A stretch of 64,000 nt of DNA, taken from Dolomedes plantarius. Its lineage: Eukaryota; Arthropoda; Arachnida; Araneae; Dolomedidae. This document shows, one piece after another, positions 1 through 12,719 of the stretch. Location: contig OU015503.1 in assembly GCA_907164885.2 (NCBI GenBank), positions 125,227,523 to 125,291,522 on the forward strand, read 5' to 3'. The position numbers and the translations under genes were made by a program. Under the pieces are notes generated by a model that had not been told where the DNA came from, did no database searches, and worked only from the letters and a program-made list of their open reading frames with translations. Position 1 is the stretch's first letter. The number at the start of each line of letters is the position of its first letter.

Positions 1-1428
1 TCGAGTCAACTCTCAATGGCATTTTAGCAAGCAAAGAGAAAATTCTTGAAGCAGCACAAAAATTTGGTTTGGGATCCAAATCCAAACGGCAGAAAATTCA
101 ATGTGGCCGATTAGAAGAGTTTGAGAAGGCAGTCCTGCAATGGTTTCATCAAGCAAGAGCATCTAACATTCCAATTTCCGGAGTGATATTTAAAGAAAAT
201 GCTATTATTCTGGAAGAAAAGTTTGGAATGCAAAATTTTCAGGCTTCGGCTGGTTAGCTAACAAAGTTCAAAGAAAGATACGGGCTTGTATTTAAAAGCA
301 TATCTGGCGAAAGTGGCTCCGTAGATGAAAAAATAGTGAATGAATGGTAAATAGTGCTGAAGGGGATATTAGATGGATATGATGAGAAGAACATATTCAA
401 TGCAGATGAGACGGGCCTATTGTACAATATGGTGCCTAATAAAACCTTAACGTATATGGGCGAAAAGTGTTTTGGTGGAAAACACAGTAAGGTACGATTG
501 ACTGTTTTACTGTGCACCAATTCGGATGGATCTGAGAAATTTCCACCACTAGTTATAGGCAAATCAAAGCAACCAAGGTGTTTTAAGAATATCACCAGGA
601 AACCTTGTGAGTACCGCAATAACAATAAAGCGTGGATGACATCACAAATTTTTATTGACTGGATTAGAAAATTTGATGCAAAAATGCATCGAGAAAAGAG
701 AAAAGTTTTACTTTTAATCGACCGATGCACTGCACATACTCCAAATATCCCTGGACTTACAAATTTCACTATCCATTTGTTACCAGCTAATTGCACTAGC
801 AAGTTGCAGCTATTAGACCTGGGTATCATTCGCAGTGTGAAAGCATACTACAGAAAGTCTTTAATTAGGCAATTAACAAACAATTCGGCTGACAGTATAA
901 AAATTAGAAAATTTACAATCTTGGAAGCAATGCACATGATAACATCAGCATGTAAAGAAGTTTCTTCATCCACAATAAAAAACTGCTTTCGCGTTGCTGG
1001 AATTCACAAAGAACTTGTAGTGGAACTGCAAAGTACAGATGTAGAAATCAACGAAGATGACATTACCCCTGAAAGAATGGAGAAGTCTTGTTGAAGATGA
1101 GGATGTTTCAATTCAAGATTTCTACAATTGTGATAAATATGTTTTAACAACAGATTTCAGAAATGTAGAACAAATTTATGAAGATATTGTAAACGAAAAC
1201 GCAGTGTCAGACGATGAAGGTGAAGTTGAAGATACGGAAAACGAGACACTGCCACCGTCTTACACAGATGCAATTTCTGCCGTCGGAGAACATCTAGATG
1301 TTCTCCGACTCTATATTGCATCGAAAATGGAAGGTGACGCATTTAACATCTTAGAAAATCTGGAAAAGAGAATAACGAAAACAAGGCGAATGAAGCAATC
1401 AACACTTTTTGAATTTTTTAAAACGTAA
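1..1428 (+). pseudogene. Tigger/pogo-like DDE transposase, 5'-truncated and decayed
   Basis: Reading from base 3, the translation gives the CENP-B-type DNA-binding domain and then the DDE domain of a Tigger (pogo superfamily) transposase. Visible landmarks are FNADETG (first catalytic Asp, 405-407), GEKCFGGKHSKVRLTVLL, LVIGKSKQPRCFKN, KKAWMTS-type and LLLIDRC, and PANCTSKLQLLDLGIIRSVK. The usual DNC and DQG are changed to DRC and DLG. The gene is dead: TAG at 255-257 replaces an expected Trp, TAA lies at 348-350, and a one-base frameshift near 1075-1095 separates the last part (1057-1428). The C-terminus ends in an acidic stretch and QSTLFEFF (1396-1419), a PCNA-binding (PIP-box) pattern known from pogo transposases. 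The 5' end is outside the window. The family call is strong; the exact subfamily is not determined. Confidence 0.9.
1282..1309. repeat. 28-bp perfect palindrome inside the Tigger relic
   Basis: The 14-base arm GTCGGAGAACATCT is followed directly by its exact reverse complement. It lies in the C-terminal coding part of the Tigger relic and keeps that frame open. A templated inverted duplication after the element decayed is a plausible origin. Confidence 0.9.
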
Positions 1429-1671
1429 TTTATTGTATTGTTTGTACTCTTTTTTTTCAATGTAATTTAAAATAACTTTTTGTGAATAAAATAATGATGA
1501 TAATAAAAATAACATTTTTAAACATGCCAATATATTAAGAAATTTATTGACAGTCCTAAACCTGTAAAGTGTGAAGGGAAATGTTATTTTTTCACAAATT
1601 CTGTTTAAGGACGATCTCTACTTAAGGACGATTTTTCACGGTCCCTTGAAAGTCGTTAAACAGAGAACCAA

Positions 1672-1674
<3 letters not shown>

Positions 1675-1734
<60 letters not shown>
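1675..1734. repeat. (TA)n microsatellite
   Basis: An uninterrupted TA tract of about 60 bp. It directly precedes the CAGT terminus of the next Tigger-like element, which uses TA as target. The preceding 1429-1674 is AT-rich with nothing recognised. Confidence 0.95.
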
Positions 1735-1736
<2 letters not shown>

Positions 1737-1739
<3 letters not shown>

Positions 1740-2704
1740 TAACCACTGCTTATAGTGATCAGTGGTTATAAGAATCAACCGTTTATAAGAATCAATATCG
1801 TAAAAACAAAAACAAATATATTATTTCCATGTTAAAATTTTCGCTTTAAAGAATCAATCCACCGGTTTTAAGAATCAGTTTTTACTCTTCGCTTTCCTTT
1901 CATTTTTACAAAAAAGCCACTTAAACCCTCAAAAGGCACGAAGTTCTTTCTTTCCTTTTTTTAAAGAAAGAGTGATAAGATGGGATGGAATACAGTCGTA
2001 AAATGCATCCCTTTCTTTGTTAGGCATAACATAATAGTTTCCCCTTAAACGCTTTAGCTAAACACTGTCCTATTAGCTTGACCCAGGGGCATCCTACCCG
2101 TCCGGGTCCAATTTCACTTTTCTCCACTGACAAACAAAGACAGGGACGCTTATTTCCACCTCCCACATCCTGGTTGCGGCTTCCTGGACCCTGAAACACA
2201 TAAATCTTCGGCGAAGTGTCCACTATCTCTTAGACAAACGTAACATTATTAGATTCAGCACGTAATCAAACCGTGAAACGTAAGCTAGAAGGTGAATCTT
2301 GGTCGAGGCTATTGGTATTGAAAGAGGTATAAACAGCCTCCCGAAAACTTCATTACGTCAAACTACCTTACAAAACTTTTTCTTGCACCCTTCCTGTAGT
2401 CGAAATGTTAAACTGTTAAGCAGGTACATTGTAACAAATGTTTTTTTTTCTTCTCTTACTATAATCATGTGTATCTACTTATAGGTCTAGAAATTAAGTT
2501 ATATTTTTAAAATTATAAAAAATAATTTTAATAAAAGATAATTAACGTAAATTAAAGAATATTTTATGGTAAATTATCTAAAATATGTATATATAGGTGT
2601 GCGTGTGCCTGTCCAAAATCCTAAATTTCGGCTATAAGAATGAACCGCTTGTAAGAATCAAAAACAGTAATAACAAACGTGATTCTTATAAGCGGAAATC
2701 ATTA
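1737..2704 (+). mobile_element. Decayed Tigger/pogo-like element with transposase C-terminus
   Basis: The left end reads CAGTAACCACTGCTTATAG after TA, with subterminal repeats of TTATAAGAATCAA; the right end repeats the motif in inverse (GATTCTTATAAGCGG near 2680-2700). Inside, frame 2299-2484 ends near LRQTTLQNFF, a Q-x-x-L-x-x-F-F pattern like that closing the first Tigger relic. The rest of the transposase is missing or scrambled. The right TIR is degenerate and runs into the next (TA)n tract, so that boundary is approximate. Confidence 0.55.
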
Positions 2705-2817
<113 letters not shown>

Positions 2818-2818
2818 A

Positions 2819-2954
2819 TATCCAAAACTGGTGGAAAATCTCCCCAGAAGTGTGCAGGCTGTCATCGATGCAAAACAAGGACCAACATCATATTAATGTA
2901 TACCTCAGGACTCTCCGAGTCCGTACCGCTGGGCGTCCGGATACTTTTGGCCAG

Positions 2955-2958
<4 letters not shown>
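2819..2958 (+). pseudogene. Tc1-like transposase, last ~25 codons and 3' terminus
   Basis: The peptide [20 protein letters not shown], followed by PTSY and a stop at 2894-2896, is the standard C-terminus of Tc1-type transposases. The trailing sequence ends in GGATACTTTTGGCCAG, a Tc1-type terminal motif. Everything upstream has been replaced by a (TA)n/(TG)n tract. Confidence 0.75.
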
Positions 2959-3925
<967 letters not shown>

Positions 3926-3942
3926 ACGTGTATATATATATA

Positions 3943-4114
3943 CAGTGGAATCTCGATCTATCGTTTTTCAAGGGACCGACTGAACTGAACGATAAAGCGG
4001 GAAAATGATAGATGCGGGAACATAACAAAGCAATATGATCTTCGGGACTGGGTAAAATAAACGACACTTACAGAAAAACGATGATTCGGGGAACGATCGA
4101 TCGAGATTCCACTG
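3943..4114 (+). mobile_element. Tigger-type MITE, copy 1 (172 bp)
   Basis: Terminal inverted repeats CAGTGGAATCTCGATC and GATCGAGATTCCACTG are flanked by TA on both sides, the pogo/Tc1-mariner target. Two related copies lie at 17237-17409 and 19453-19628. It has no coding capacity. Confidence 0.9.
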
Positions 4115-4189
4115 TATATGTAACCTCTATTACGGCCGTTCTTACAAAGGGGGTATGAAATTTCCCGTTCTAAAGAGGGAGTCTGAAAA

Positions 4190-4520
4190 ATGGGTCCCAG
4201 AAGCTAAAGGTTATCCTATGGAGAAAATGTGTTAGAGGATTGTATTGAAAGATTCTTTAAAAAAAAAAAAGCAAAAACTTTGCACCCCACCATAGAGAAA
4301 GAAATTTGAAACCTTCGGTCATTTTTCATTTAAAAAAAATGCAAATAATATTTTAACATTTAAATGATTCGGGGAAACAAATCTGGTGTAGTGTGTCTGA
4401 AAAGCTCCTCCATTCCTTTTGTGGACGAAATTTATGAAATGAATCTCTTTGCAAGGGGCAGAAAAGTTCGGGATATCTGAAAACACCATTTTTATTGGAT
4501 AATTGGCATTGATGACATTT
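4190..4520. repeat. Interspersed repeat family R, copy 1
   Basis: Shares TATGGAGAAAATGTGT, AGTGTAGTGT, TTTATGAAATGAATC and TTTTATTGGAT, in the same order, with 40018-40750. No termini or coding sequence were identified, so the class is unknown. Confidence 0.6.
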
Positions 4521-4790
4521 TTTCTCAAAGGAAAGCTCACATGTTACGCATTAAAAATTATTTCAAAAATTCAAGTTTATTATCTCTGATTTTCGGCCAT
4601 GAATTTTATTTCCTCAAATCCCCTTGTAGATGTTTTATTGTAAAATCATTAGTAGTACAATAACTGTAACGTAAAAACAAACGACAATGGCGGAAGCGCC
4701 AAATGTATGCAAATCGGTAAACTAAATAAAGTTGTTCAAACCAACCCAGCACAGATTGCCATGCAACCAATGGGGGAAAGTGAATAAATT

Positions 4791-5194
4791 AATTACAAGA
4801 TAAAAAGAACTTTTTATATACCATGTTTTTAAATTTTTTGTTCAATCGTATAAACTTGACAATTCTATGTATTAATAAATACTTTTTAAAAATATTTCGA
4901 TGAATTGTCCCATCCACTTGAAAGAAAATGAAGCTAATTGGAAGTTTAACTTTTCGTTCCCGTTCCGGCCGACAGGTGGCTGCACCAGTCTACAAAACAA
5001 AATGAACTGAAAATGAATTCAATCCTGCTTAAAGGTGGCTAAAAGTATCAAAAGAATGCATTGTCATCGTGTTCCGAGCTATTCTAAAAGTTTCAAATGT
5101 CTAGCTAGTCGGGAATTGAGTTAAAAATTGATTGCAAGATTTGTACTGGACAAACACACACACACAAGAAAGCGAGTTAATAAAAACATGGTAA
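4791..5194 (+). repeat. Interspersed repeat family S, copy 1
   Basis: A repeat of about 430 bp running from AATTACAAGATAAAAAGAAC to GCGAGTTAATAAAAACATGG, with a (CA)n run near the 3' end. Other copies are at 12720, 32473, 40122, 40871, 43264 and 49462. No terminal inverted repeats, tRNA promoter boxes or coding sequence are visible, so the class is undetermined. Confidence 0.8.
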
Positions 5195-5910
5195 TAGTTA
5201 GGTTTAAACATGACCGAACATCCGTACTTCAGTTTCCTTGTAGTCTGGAGTCACAGCAATGCGAAGTAAATCATACGCTAAGCAGAATCAAAACACAGTT
5301 CACTTGAAGATATTTATTCCAGTTTCACGAACAGTAAAATGTTGAGTAGAACAAGCGTTGTAAGATCGCAGCAAATTCGACAAAGAAGAACTGGAGAACT
5401 GGTCCCAAATACAAATGCGGTTCATACAACAAAAATTTAAGTTAAAACATACGCCAGCGCTTAAATCACCACTGAATTAAAACGACATCACCATAAACGA
5501 AGAGAAGAAATATTTCGTTGGAAAATGCATTTCAGCACTGCTGTTCCATTTGTCAAAATACCTGGAGTATACACGCATTCAACATTTTTGTTGGAAAAAC
5601 TCCCCGTACGTCAAAGCAGTTGGCACAGTAGAATCCATTTCAATTACATCTACTGAATGATAAATGTAAGCTGAATGTAACAAGTTTATTTAGGAAAGAA
5701 ATGAACTATCAAATATTAAAACTAGTATTGCATATGACAGATTAAGGTACTTCCGGTCTCACTATTCTGCGTTTATAAATGGAAGAGTAATAATATAAAT
5801 AATATTTTAGACAAAACAGTGTTCAATAATATGAATAATTAGTTAAACTTTACTTGAGTTAACCTAAAAAGATTGAAAAACCGACAAAGTTACAAAAACT
5901 TATGAGAAAA

Positions 5911-5949
5911 TATAACATTTGTGATTCACTTTCAATCACAAATGTTATA
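5911..5949. repeat. Perfect hairpin, 16-bp stem, 7-nt loop
   Basis: The arm TATAACATTTGTGATT (5911-5926) and its exact reverse complement (5934-5949) enclose a 7-base loop. A second hairpin of identical geometry begins two bases later. Confidence 0.95.
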
Positions 5950-5950
5950 G

Positions 5951-5989
5951 TTGCAATATTAGTGCAAATCAAATGCACTGATATTGCAA
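5951..5989. repeat. Second hairpin, 16-bp stem, 7-nt loop
   Basis: The arm TTGCAATATTAGTGCA (5951-5966) pairs with 5974-5989 at 15 of 16 positions around a 7-base loop. Confidence 0.95.
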
Positions 5990-7016
5990 ATGAACAGATG
6001 TAATTATTTTTGTGTTGTTATTAGCATAAGTATCATTATTCATCAAATTTGAATCCCGTTAACACCACCGAAATCAATTATGTGTTTAATCGGGTGCAAC
6101 GTGCACCCAAATTCCAAAATGTAATCATAATAAAAAGAATTTAAACTAAATTGTAATAACAGTTTTCAGTTTTACCTTAAACTCCTCTATTGTCTATAAA
6201 ATAAGTTTAAGTTAGGAAAACGATTAAAAAAATAGCTGCATTCGGACAAAAATGAAAGCAATTATATAATTAGTAGTAAAATTAGAGTTCAATATTAAGT
6301 TAATTATAAAAACTCAGAACAGGTTTGCGTTTAGTCAAAACATTCGAAATTAAACAGAAGTTAAGACTTTATGAGCGACTAAGTCTAAATGGAAATATTG
6401 TCATAACTAAAACTCTTAACTAAAACTTTCCTTCAAGTTCATATTGAATTATAAGAAAAATTAAGAACGGAACAATGGAGATTCTGAATGTATTCAACAA
6501 TTTCATAAATGCATTTGAAAACTGTTCATAGAGATAACCACACATTATACACCGTGCCCCGATGCCTGAACTACAAGTACATCATTTAGTTTGAATCAAT
6601 TTGTGTTGCCATTATTAATTTGTATTGTGAATTTTAAGAAGCAGTGTGTTATGGAAAAAAATGCAAGTAATTAGGTATGTCAAAACAAAATTGGTTTAGT
6701 TGAAAACTGTTAAATAAGTATATGTACATATGTTTACCTTGCAAACCAGTCAGAAAACACACTTAAAAACAGATAATGTCGAGTTAAAATGTCTCATTTC
6801 TATCTCATCCAAATATCTTACCCCCAAAATATTTTAAAACTTTTTCTGTAACATAAAACTGAGAAATAGAAAAATGATGGGTTTTATTCTTAAATTTAAT
6901 TTTTCATCACCATTTTATACTGTAATGTTCATTTAGTGTTCATATAGTGTAAATGCTCATTTATATTACTCTTGAGAGTTTTGTATTCCCATTGGAACAA
7001 AAAAGCCTTTTAAGTT

Positions 7017-7095
<79 letters not shown>
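7017..7095. repeat. (CA)n(TA)n microsatellite
   Basis: About 22 bp of CA followed by about 55 bp of TA. The following 7096-7610 contains no recognised gene. Confidence 0.95.
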
Positions 7096-7098
<3 letters not shown>

Positions 7099-7609
7099 AG
7101 AATTTAAGTGGGAAAAGAATGATTACCTTAAATTTAAAGGGGGCTTGGGAATTAAATTATATTAGTGGCGTAATTTCGCCTCTAATTGTTTGTATTTCAA
7201 GACGCGAATTGGGAAAGGGAAATTTCCCTTTTCATTATGTAATCTTGGGTTCTGTGGTCGAGGAGGAAACATTATATAATTCTCCTTGAAAGATGTCTGG
7301 TTTGGGCTCTGCGCATGTGCAGGGAGAGTTAACGCGCGGAGATGCCCGCGAATTTTTGTGAGAACGCGGGATTTAATCGTTGCCGGTGGACGTGTGTCAG
7401 CTGGGTCCACAATTTGAAAATGGCGAACGCTTTGAAACACACAATGAACAATTTGAAAATGGATCAGAGGTTGCTGGAAGGAGAAATAAATTGGACTTGA
7501 TTTCGTTGGAACTATGTTTGTTTATTGGATTTAGACTACTTACCACTCGCCACCAGTATTAACATGATGACTGCAAATTAATGTGAGAACAGGCAAACCA
7601 CACACCTGT

Positions 7610-7610
<1 letters not shown>

Positions 7611-7643
<33 letters not shown>

Positions 7644-7680
7644 TGTATGTATGTATGTACATATATGTATATATATATAT
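7611..7680. repeat. TA/TATG microsatellite
   Basis: TA repeats with an interior ATGT run. The next 600 bp (7681-8285) hold no recognised feature. Confidence 0.85.
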
Positions 7681-8288
7681 CGTACCAAATCCGAGCGACG
7701 GGTAGATATTCTAAAAAGTGAATTTCAAACACAGAAATAAATATGCTAGTTACCGCAATTGAATAACAGAAATTTATATGATTTTAAATCTTCAGTACGC
7801 TTTTTAACAACTTGCAGAAGAGTAGACAAAAATAAAAACGTTGAATCTTCGCTGGAAGCTAACAATTCCAGCACCTAAGAACTTTTCTTTAGCAAGGAGG
7901 AATTTTCATACATAATCAATTAATACAATTATTAATTAACTATAAAATATGACCTTATAAATCATCCTAGGACCTCGTCTGGCTATCCTAGTCAAAGAAC
8001 CGTAGAACATCTATCAAGTAATCTCGTCTCCTAAAATCACAACCACTCACATCAAATCTATCTTTAGAACTGAACTTTTTATTCCAGACTCTTATTCGCC
8101 TAGGAAACGAAACCCGTGTTGCTCCACCGCTCAACCAAACCATTTTCCAACAATAGACCCAAGAGCAGGATTTATTACTTACTCCATGGTAGACGCGTGA
8201 ACGTGCTAAACCATTGTTTTTATTTATCGTGGACTCCAAAACATCGCATGCTGGCGATAACACGCCAAGTTGGTCCCAAACTCGTAAC

Positions 8289-8388
<100 letters not shown>

Positions 8389-8392
8389 GGTC

Positions 8393-8883
8393 ATCGGGAT
8401 CCATTCGAAGCGGAACTCATCACTGAAGACAATTCTACTATAGTCAGTGACATTCCAGGTCGAATGTGCCCGACACCACTGCAAATGGGCTTGTCGGTGT
8501 ACATAGGTCAATGGTAGTCGGCGCAAGGGGCTCCGTGAGCTCAGCTCCCTTTCTCCGAACCGACTAAGAATGGTCCTTGCGGTCACTGAAGCACCAGTTG
8601 AATGTACGACCAATGATAATGATGAATCTGGGGCTGTGAGTGCCACTCTGACGATTGCTCGGTCCTCACGTTCTGTCGTTTCTTTAGGCCGACCGCTTCC
8701 TTCTCGACACTGTGTTCGGCCATGGTTCAACCATTCCTGCCAACGTCTAATAGTGGCATCGCTCCTATCCAAATGTCGAGTGATTCGCCAATTGGACCAA
8801 TCGGCTTCTATGAGCCCAACTACACGTCCTCTCTCAAATGCTGACATCTGCGCATATTGTTCGCGCACCTGTATACAAGGCAT
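8393..8883 (-). pseudogene. Tc1-like transposase, N-terminal half
   Basis: The minus strand encodes about 160 residues of a Tc1-type transposase. There is a paired helix-turn-helix region (SAFERGRVVGLIEADWSNWR and RHLDRSDATIRRWQEWL), a GRPKETTEREDRAIVRVA linker, a second HTH, RRLPLTYVHRQAHLQWCRAH, and the first catalytic block IVFSDEFRF. It stops after FEWIPMT where the (TA)n array starts; the second Asp and the Glu are missing. It is a dead fragment. Confidence 0.85.
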
Positions 8884-9187
8884 AGTTACTGTCTACCCGA
8901 GTACCCGGAATGAAATTTGCAGAGAATTTATGACCTGGCATCGAAATTTCTCCTCTTTAATATCCTGCCAGTTGCGCAGTTAAGATGCGCTGTCATATGT
9001 TCATTATCCCTTCTTGGTAGTCTTTTTTTTTGGGGGGGGGAGGGGGGGTCTAAGAGTGCATTTATTATTGAATGCAAAAAATTATGACGAGCAACTTGAA
9101 GCTAAAAATTTGATATATTATTTTTGAACAATTTTCAACAATTATCTTGATAATTGTACAAAGTAAAATACTCGAAATATAGTCTCG

Positions 9188-9651
9188 AAAATGCTGCAAG
9201 GTACTCACGAAAACATGGAGAAATCCGTTGAGATGCTTTCATCACTCCTAACCCAATTCTAGAACTTAAGGAATAATTGGGAGTTTTTTAAAAACGATGC
9301 CCTTGAGTTATCAGCTCTATGGAATATTGAACCTTGTTTACCCCAAAAAGATTGCGTCGTGTGAAAAAATTCTTTGATGAATTACAAGTAGATGAACGCA
9401 TTGAAAACAGTGAATAATGTGTTCAAAGTCGAGGTGTTTTATAGAGTAATGGATTTAATAATTAATCAATTAACGATTAGATTTAAATCCGTTCGACAAT
9501 TATGTACACTTTTTAAATATCTATCACCTCTGCATATCTCGTCGCGCGACCTGATGAAAGCATCCTGAAAGGATCAGAATTGTTGCAATCGGCTCATCTT
9601 TCCGATATTTCACCTCAACTGCTTCCATTTAAAATGTGCTTTTATATTCAA
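9188..9651 (+). pseudogene. hAT (ZMYM1/DUF4371-like) transposase, 5' part
   Basis: Three frames together read LLTQF-NLRNNWEFFKNDAL, RRVKKFFDELQVDERIENSE and VFKVEVFYRVMDLIINQL, then IRFKSVRQLCTLFKYLSPLH. This is the order of motifs in ZMYM1/DUF4371-type hAT transposases. A stop and two frameshifts show decay. The last frame (9580-9651) is open up to the insertion of a Helitron at 9651/9652 and continues in phase at 11259 once the Helitron block is ignored. Confidence 0.7.
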
Positions 9652-10579
<928 letters not shown>

Positions 10580-10582
<3 letters not shown>

Positions 10583-11258
10583 AATAGCACGATCAATATA
10601 TACAATTGATGTAAAAATAATTATATATTTATAAAAAATCGTGAGGGATATTTTTATAGACAAAATAATGTAGAAGAAAATATTCAAATTAAATCTAATA
10701 GGACATACTAAAGAATAGAGTACAGTTAATAGAGTACAGTTTGAGGAACATTTATTTTACTGTATTTTAATATTGTTTTGGATAATGTCCAATCGTCTGC
10801 TGAATTAGCAAGAACAAAAAAATAATTTTTTTTTGTCTATTTGGTTGTTATGAACTTGACGATAAATTTATTTAAAGTACCACAAAAAGAAATCACGTGA
10901 TCAGCATTTAATAAGTTAAATTCTAAAAGCGAATCTTTAAAAAATCACCAAAAATCAGAAAATGGAGGTAAAGATTCGAAAAAGATCTCATTTAAAAGGA
11001 ATATTTATGATCTTTCTCGTGATATAAATTTTATAACCCTCAAATTATTATTTTTAAATTGAAACTTAAAAATTTACAAAAACAGCTTAAAAATTTAATT
11101 AAAAAAAATTCAAGAAGATTTTTTCAAAAATCTTTCTTAGTGCACCCGTACACTATAAGAAGAATCGCCATGCAAAATGTCAGCCCTTTAGGTCCAGTGG
11201 TTTGGTCTGTGCGTTGTATGTCAGTGAGTTACGGAACTGTTTTATATATATATATAGA
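10580..11258 (-). mobile_element. Helitron H1, 5' part of the minus-strand copy
   Basis: Continues the copy begun at 9652 and runs to its 5' terminus (TC at 11257-11258 on the minus strand), flanked by T at 11259. Together with 9652-9726 it is close to a full H1 body. Confidence 0.8.
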
Positions 11259-11568
11259 TTAAAACAAATTACTTCTAGACGCGAAGTTGCTGAACTACTT
11301 TTGATTCACACCCCACCCTCAAGTAGCTTCTCTGACATTATCACAGCGTGTATGATTTTTTTTAACTTTACCGGTGACGACAGCGACATCAGAACGAAGT
11401 TTTTCAAAGCTGAAATGAATCAAAACATGTTTAAGAAGCAACATGTCACAACACCGTCTTAGCTCTTTGGCTACGATATCAGTTGAAAGAACAATAGCTT
11501 GTCAACTTGATCTGGAAAAATGATTGATCGACTTGCAAACGAGAAAGCGAGAAAGCAACAATTTTGAA
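11259..11568 (+). pseudogene. hAT (ZMYM1-like) transposase, 3' part
   Basis: The frame LKQITSRREVAELLLIH continues 9580-9651 in phase when the Helitron block 9652-11258 is left out. It ends, after frameshifts, in RLSSLATISVERTIACQLDL and MIDRLANEKARKQQF with a stop, the typical hAT C-terminal dimerisation segment. It is a non-functional remnant of the same gene as 9188-9651. Confidence 0.65.
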
Positions 11569-11998
11569 GGTTTTTTTTTATGTGCAAACTAAACATGCTC
11601 AAGCACATTTTGTCAACAGAGTTTATAAAATATGTAGTAAATATTAGTGGGTACTCCGTACTTAAAGAATTATAATTTGTTTTATTATTATGTTCATATT
11701 TATTAAATTGAATACCTTATTGTTGAAATGTCTTGAATTTCAAATAAATTGTTATCAAGTAAAGTTTTAAATCGAAATAAGAATAGATAGAAACAAATTC
11801 CGCCAGGACTCTTCCGAGAAACAAGAGTGGACTCGCTCCAGGGCGCTGAATATGTAGCTACGCGACTGTTGCCAAGGTATTTAAACAGAATTCTAAAGTC
11901 TATTGAGTTGCCCCTTCAGAAAAGTGAAAATCCCTGCCACCTGTTGGTGAACACTAGTAAACATATAAAAAAATTAACATACAAGAAACACAAAGAAA
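11569..11998. other. AT-rich DNA, nothing recognised
   Basis: A short frame at 11827-12015 shows no family motif and is not supported as a gene. Confidence 0.4.
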
Positions 11999-12478
11999 TC
12001 TATACTTATATATAAAGAGAGAGCGATTTTGTACGTGGAGGGTAATCTTCAGAACCACTGTACCTATTGGAAAAATTCTTTCACTGTTTGAAAGGTACAG
12101 TATTCCAGATGGACATAGGCTATATATTATGTATATCTGATCAGTAGAAATAAAGTTAGGGGCTTAATCCTAACAATCTCCATTGTTTCCGCTACTGTCT
12201 TCTACCGCTTTTTGTTCCGAAGATTTCAACGATCCTTATCGTGGTGCTATCGCGGTGGGCTTCTGTTCTGACGCTAGCGGTTCGAACCTAGCCGTTCTCC
12301 GATGCGCCTTTTTCTTTTAAAAAATTTATTTTAATTATTAACTAACATAAAATTAATTTAAGGTATTATTTAGGTTATTATTAAGGTAAAAAAAGATTTA
12401 CAATTTATTGGCTATCAACTGGAAATTTATTGGTATAATATTTTGTTCAACCAGGACAAAGTCGGGACGGGCCGCTAG
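11999..12478 (+). mobile_element. Helitron family H2, complete 480-bp copy
   Basis: Begins TCTATACTTATATATAAAG after A and ends GGGCCGCTAG before T. A short GC-rich hairpin (cagGACAAAGTCgGG region) lies about 10 bp before the CTAG end: the Helitron terminus pattern. It has no coding sequence. A near-identical 481-bp copy is at 18202-18682 and a 5' fragment at 58148-58296. Confidence 0.85.
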
Positions 12479-12483
12479 TTAAC

Positions 12484-12612
12484 AATAAAACTGCCTTTTA
12501 AGTCCAAACAATCAATATAGCCTAAAATCCGCATATAAGGTCACCCCGGTTTTAAGGTCTTATCCATCGCGTCCCTAAGTGGGGATCTTATAACGAAGTT
12601 TGACTATAATTT
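12484..12612. mobile_element. Possible Tigger-type MITE fragment
   Basis: Phrases such as TATAAGGTCACCCCGG and TCTTATAACGAAGTTTGAC resemble the subterminal repeats of Tigger MITEs. The termini are not clear. Confidence 0.3.
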
Positions 12613-12719
12613 GCGATTGGGTCATAGATTTCAATTGGTTCGGAATTTCCTAAAGGAGTGGTAAAATTGAATTCGAGTTGGCTCGCTGAGCTTAGGTGTA
12701 AGAAGTGTGACTGGCGTAG

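Larger units (their letters stand above)
5195..6952. other. AT-rich DNA without recognised genes
   Basis: No convincing coding sequence or transposon was seen. The only clear structure is the pair of adjacent hairpins at 5911-5989. Confidence 0.5.

Noticed and set aside
254..829. 191-codon minus-strand frame
   Set aside because: Antisense shadow of the Tigger transposase coding sequence.
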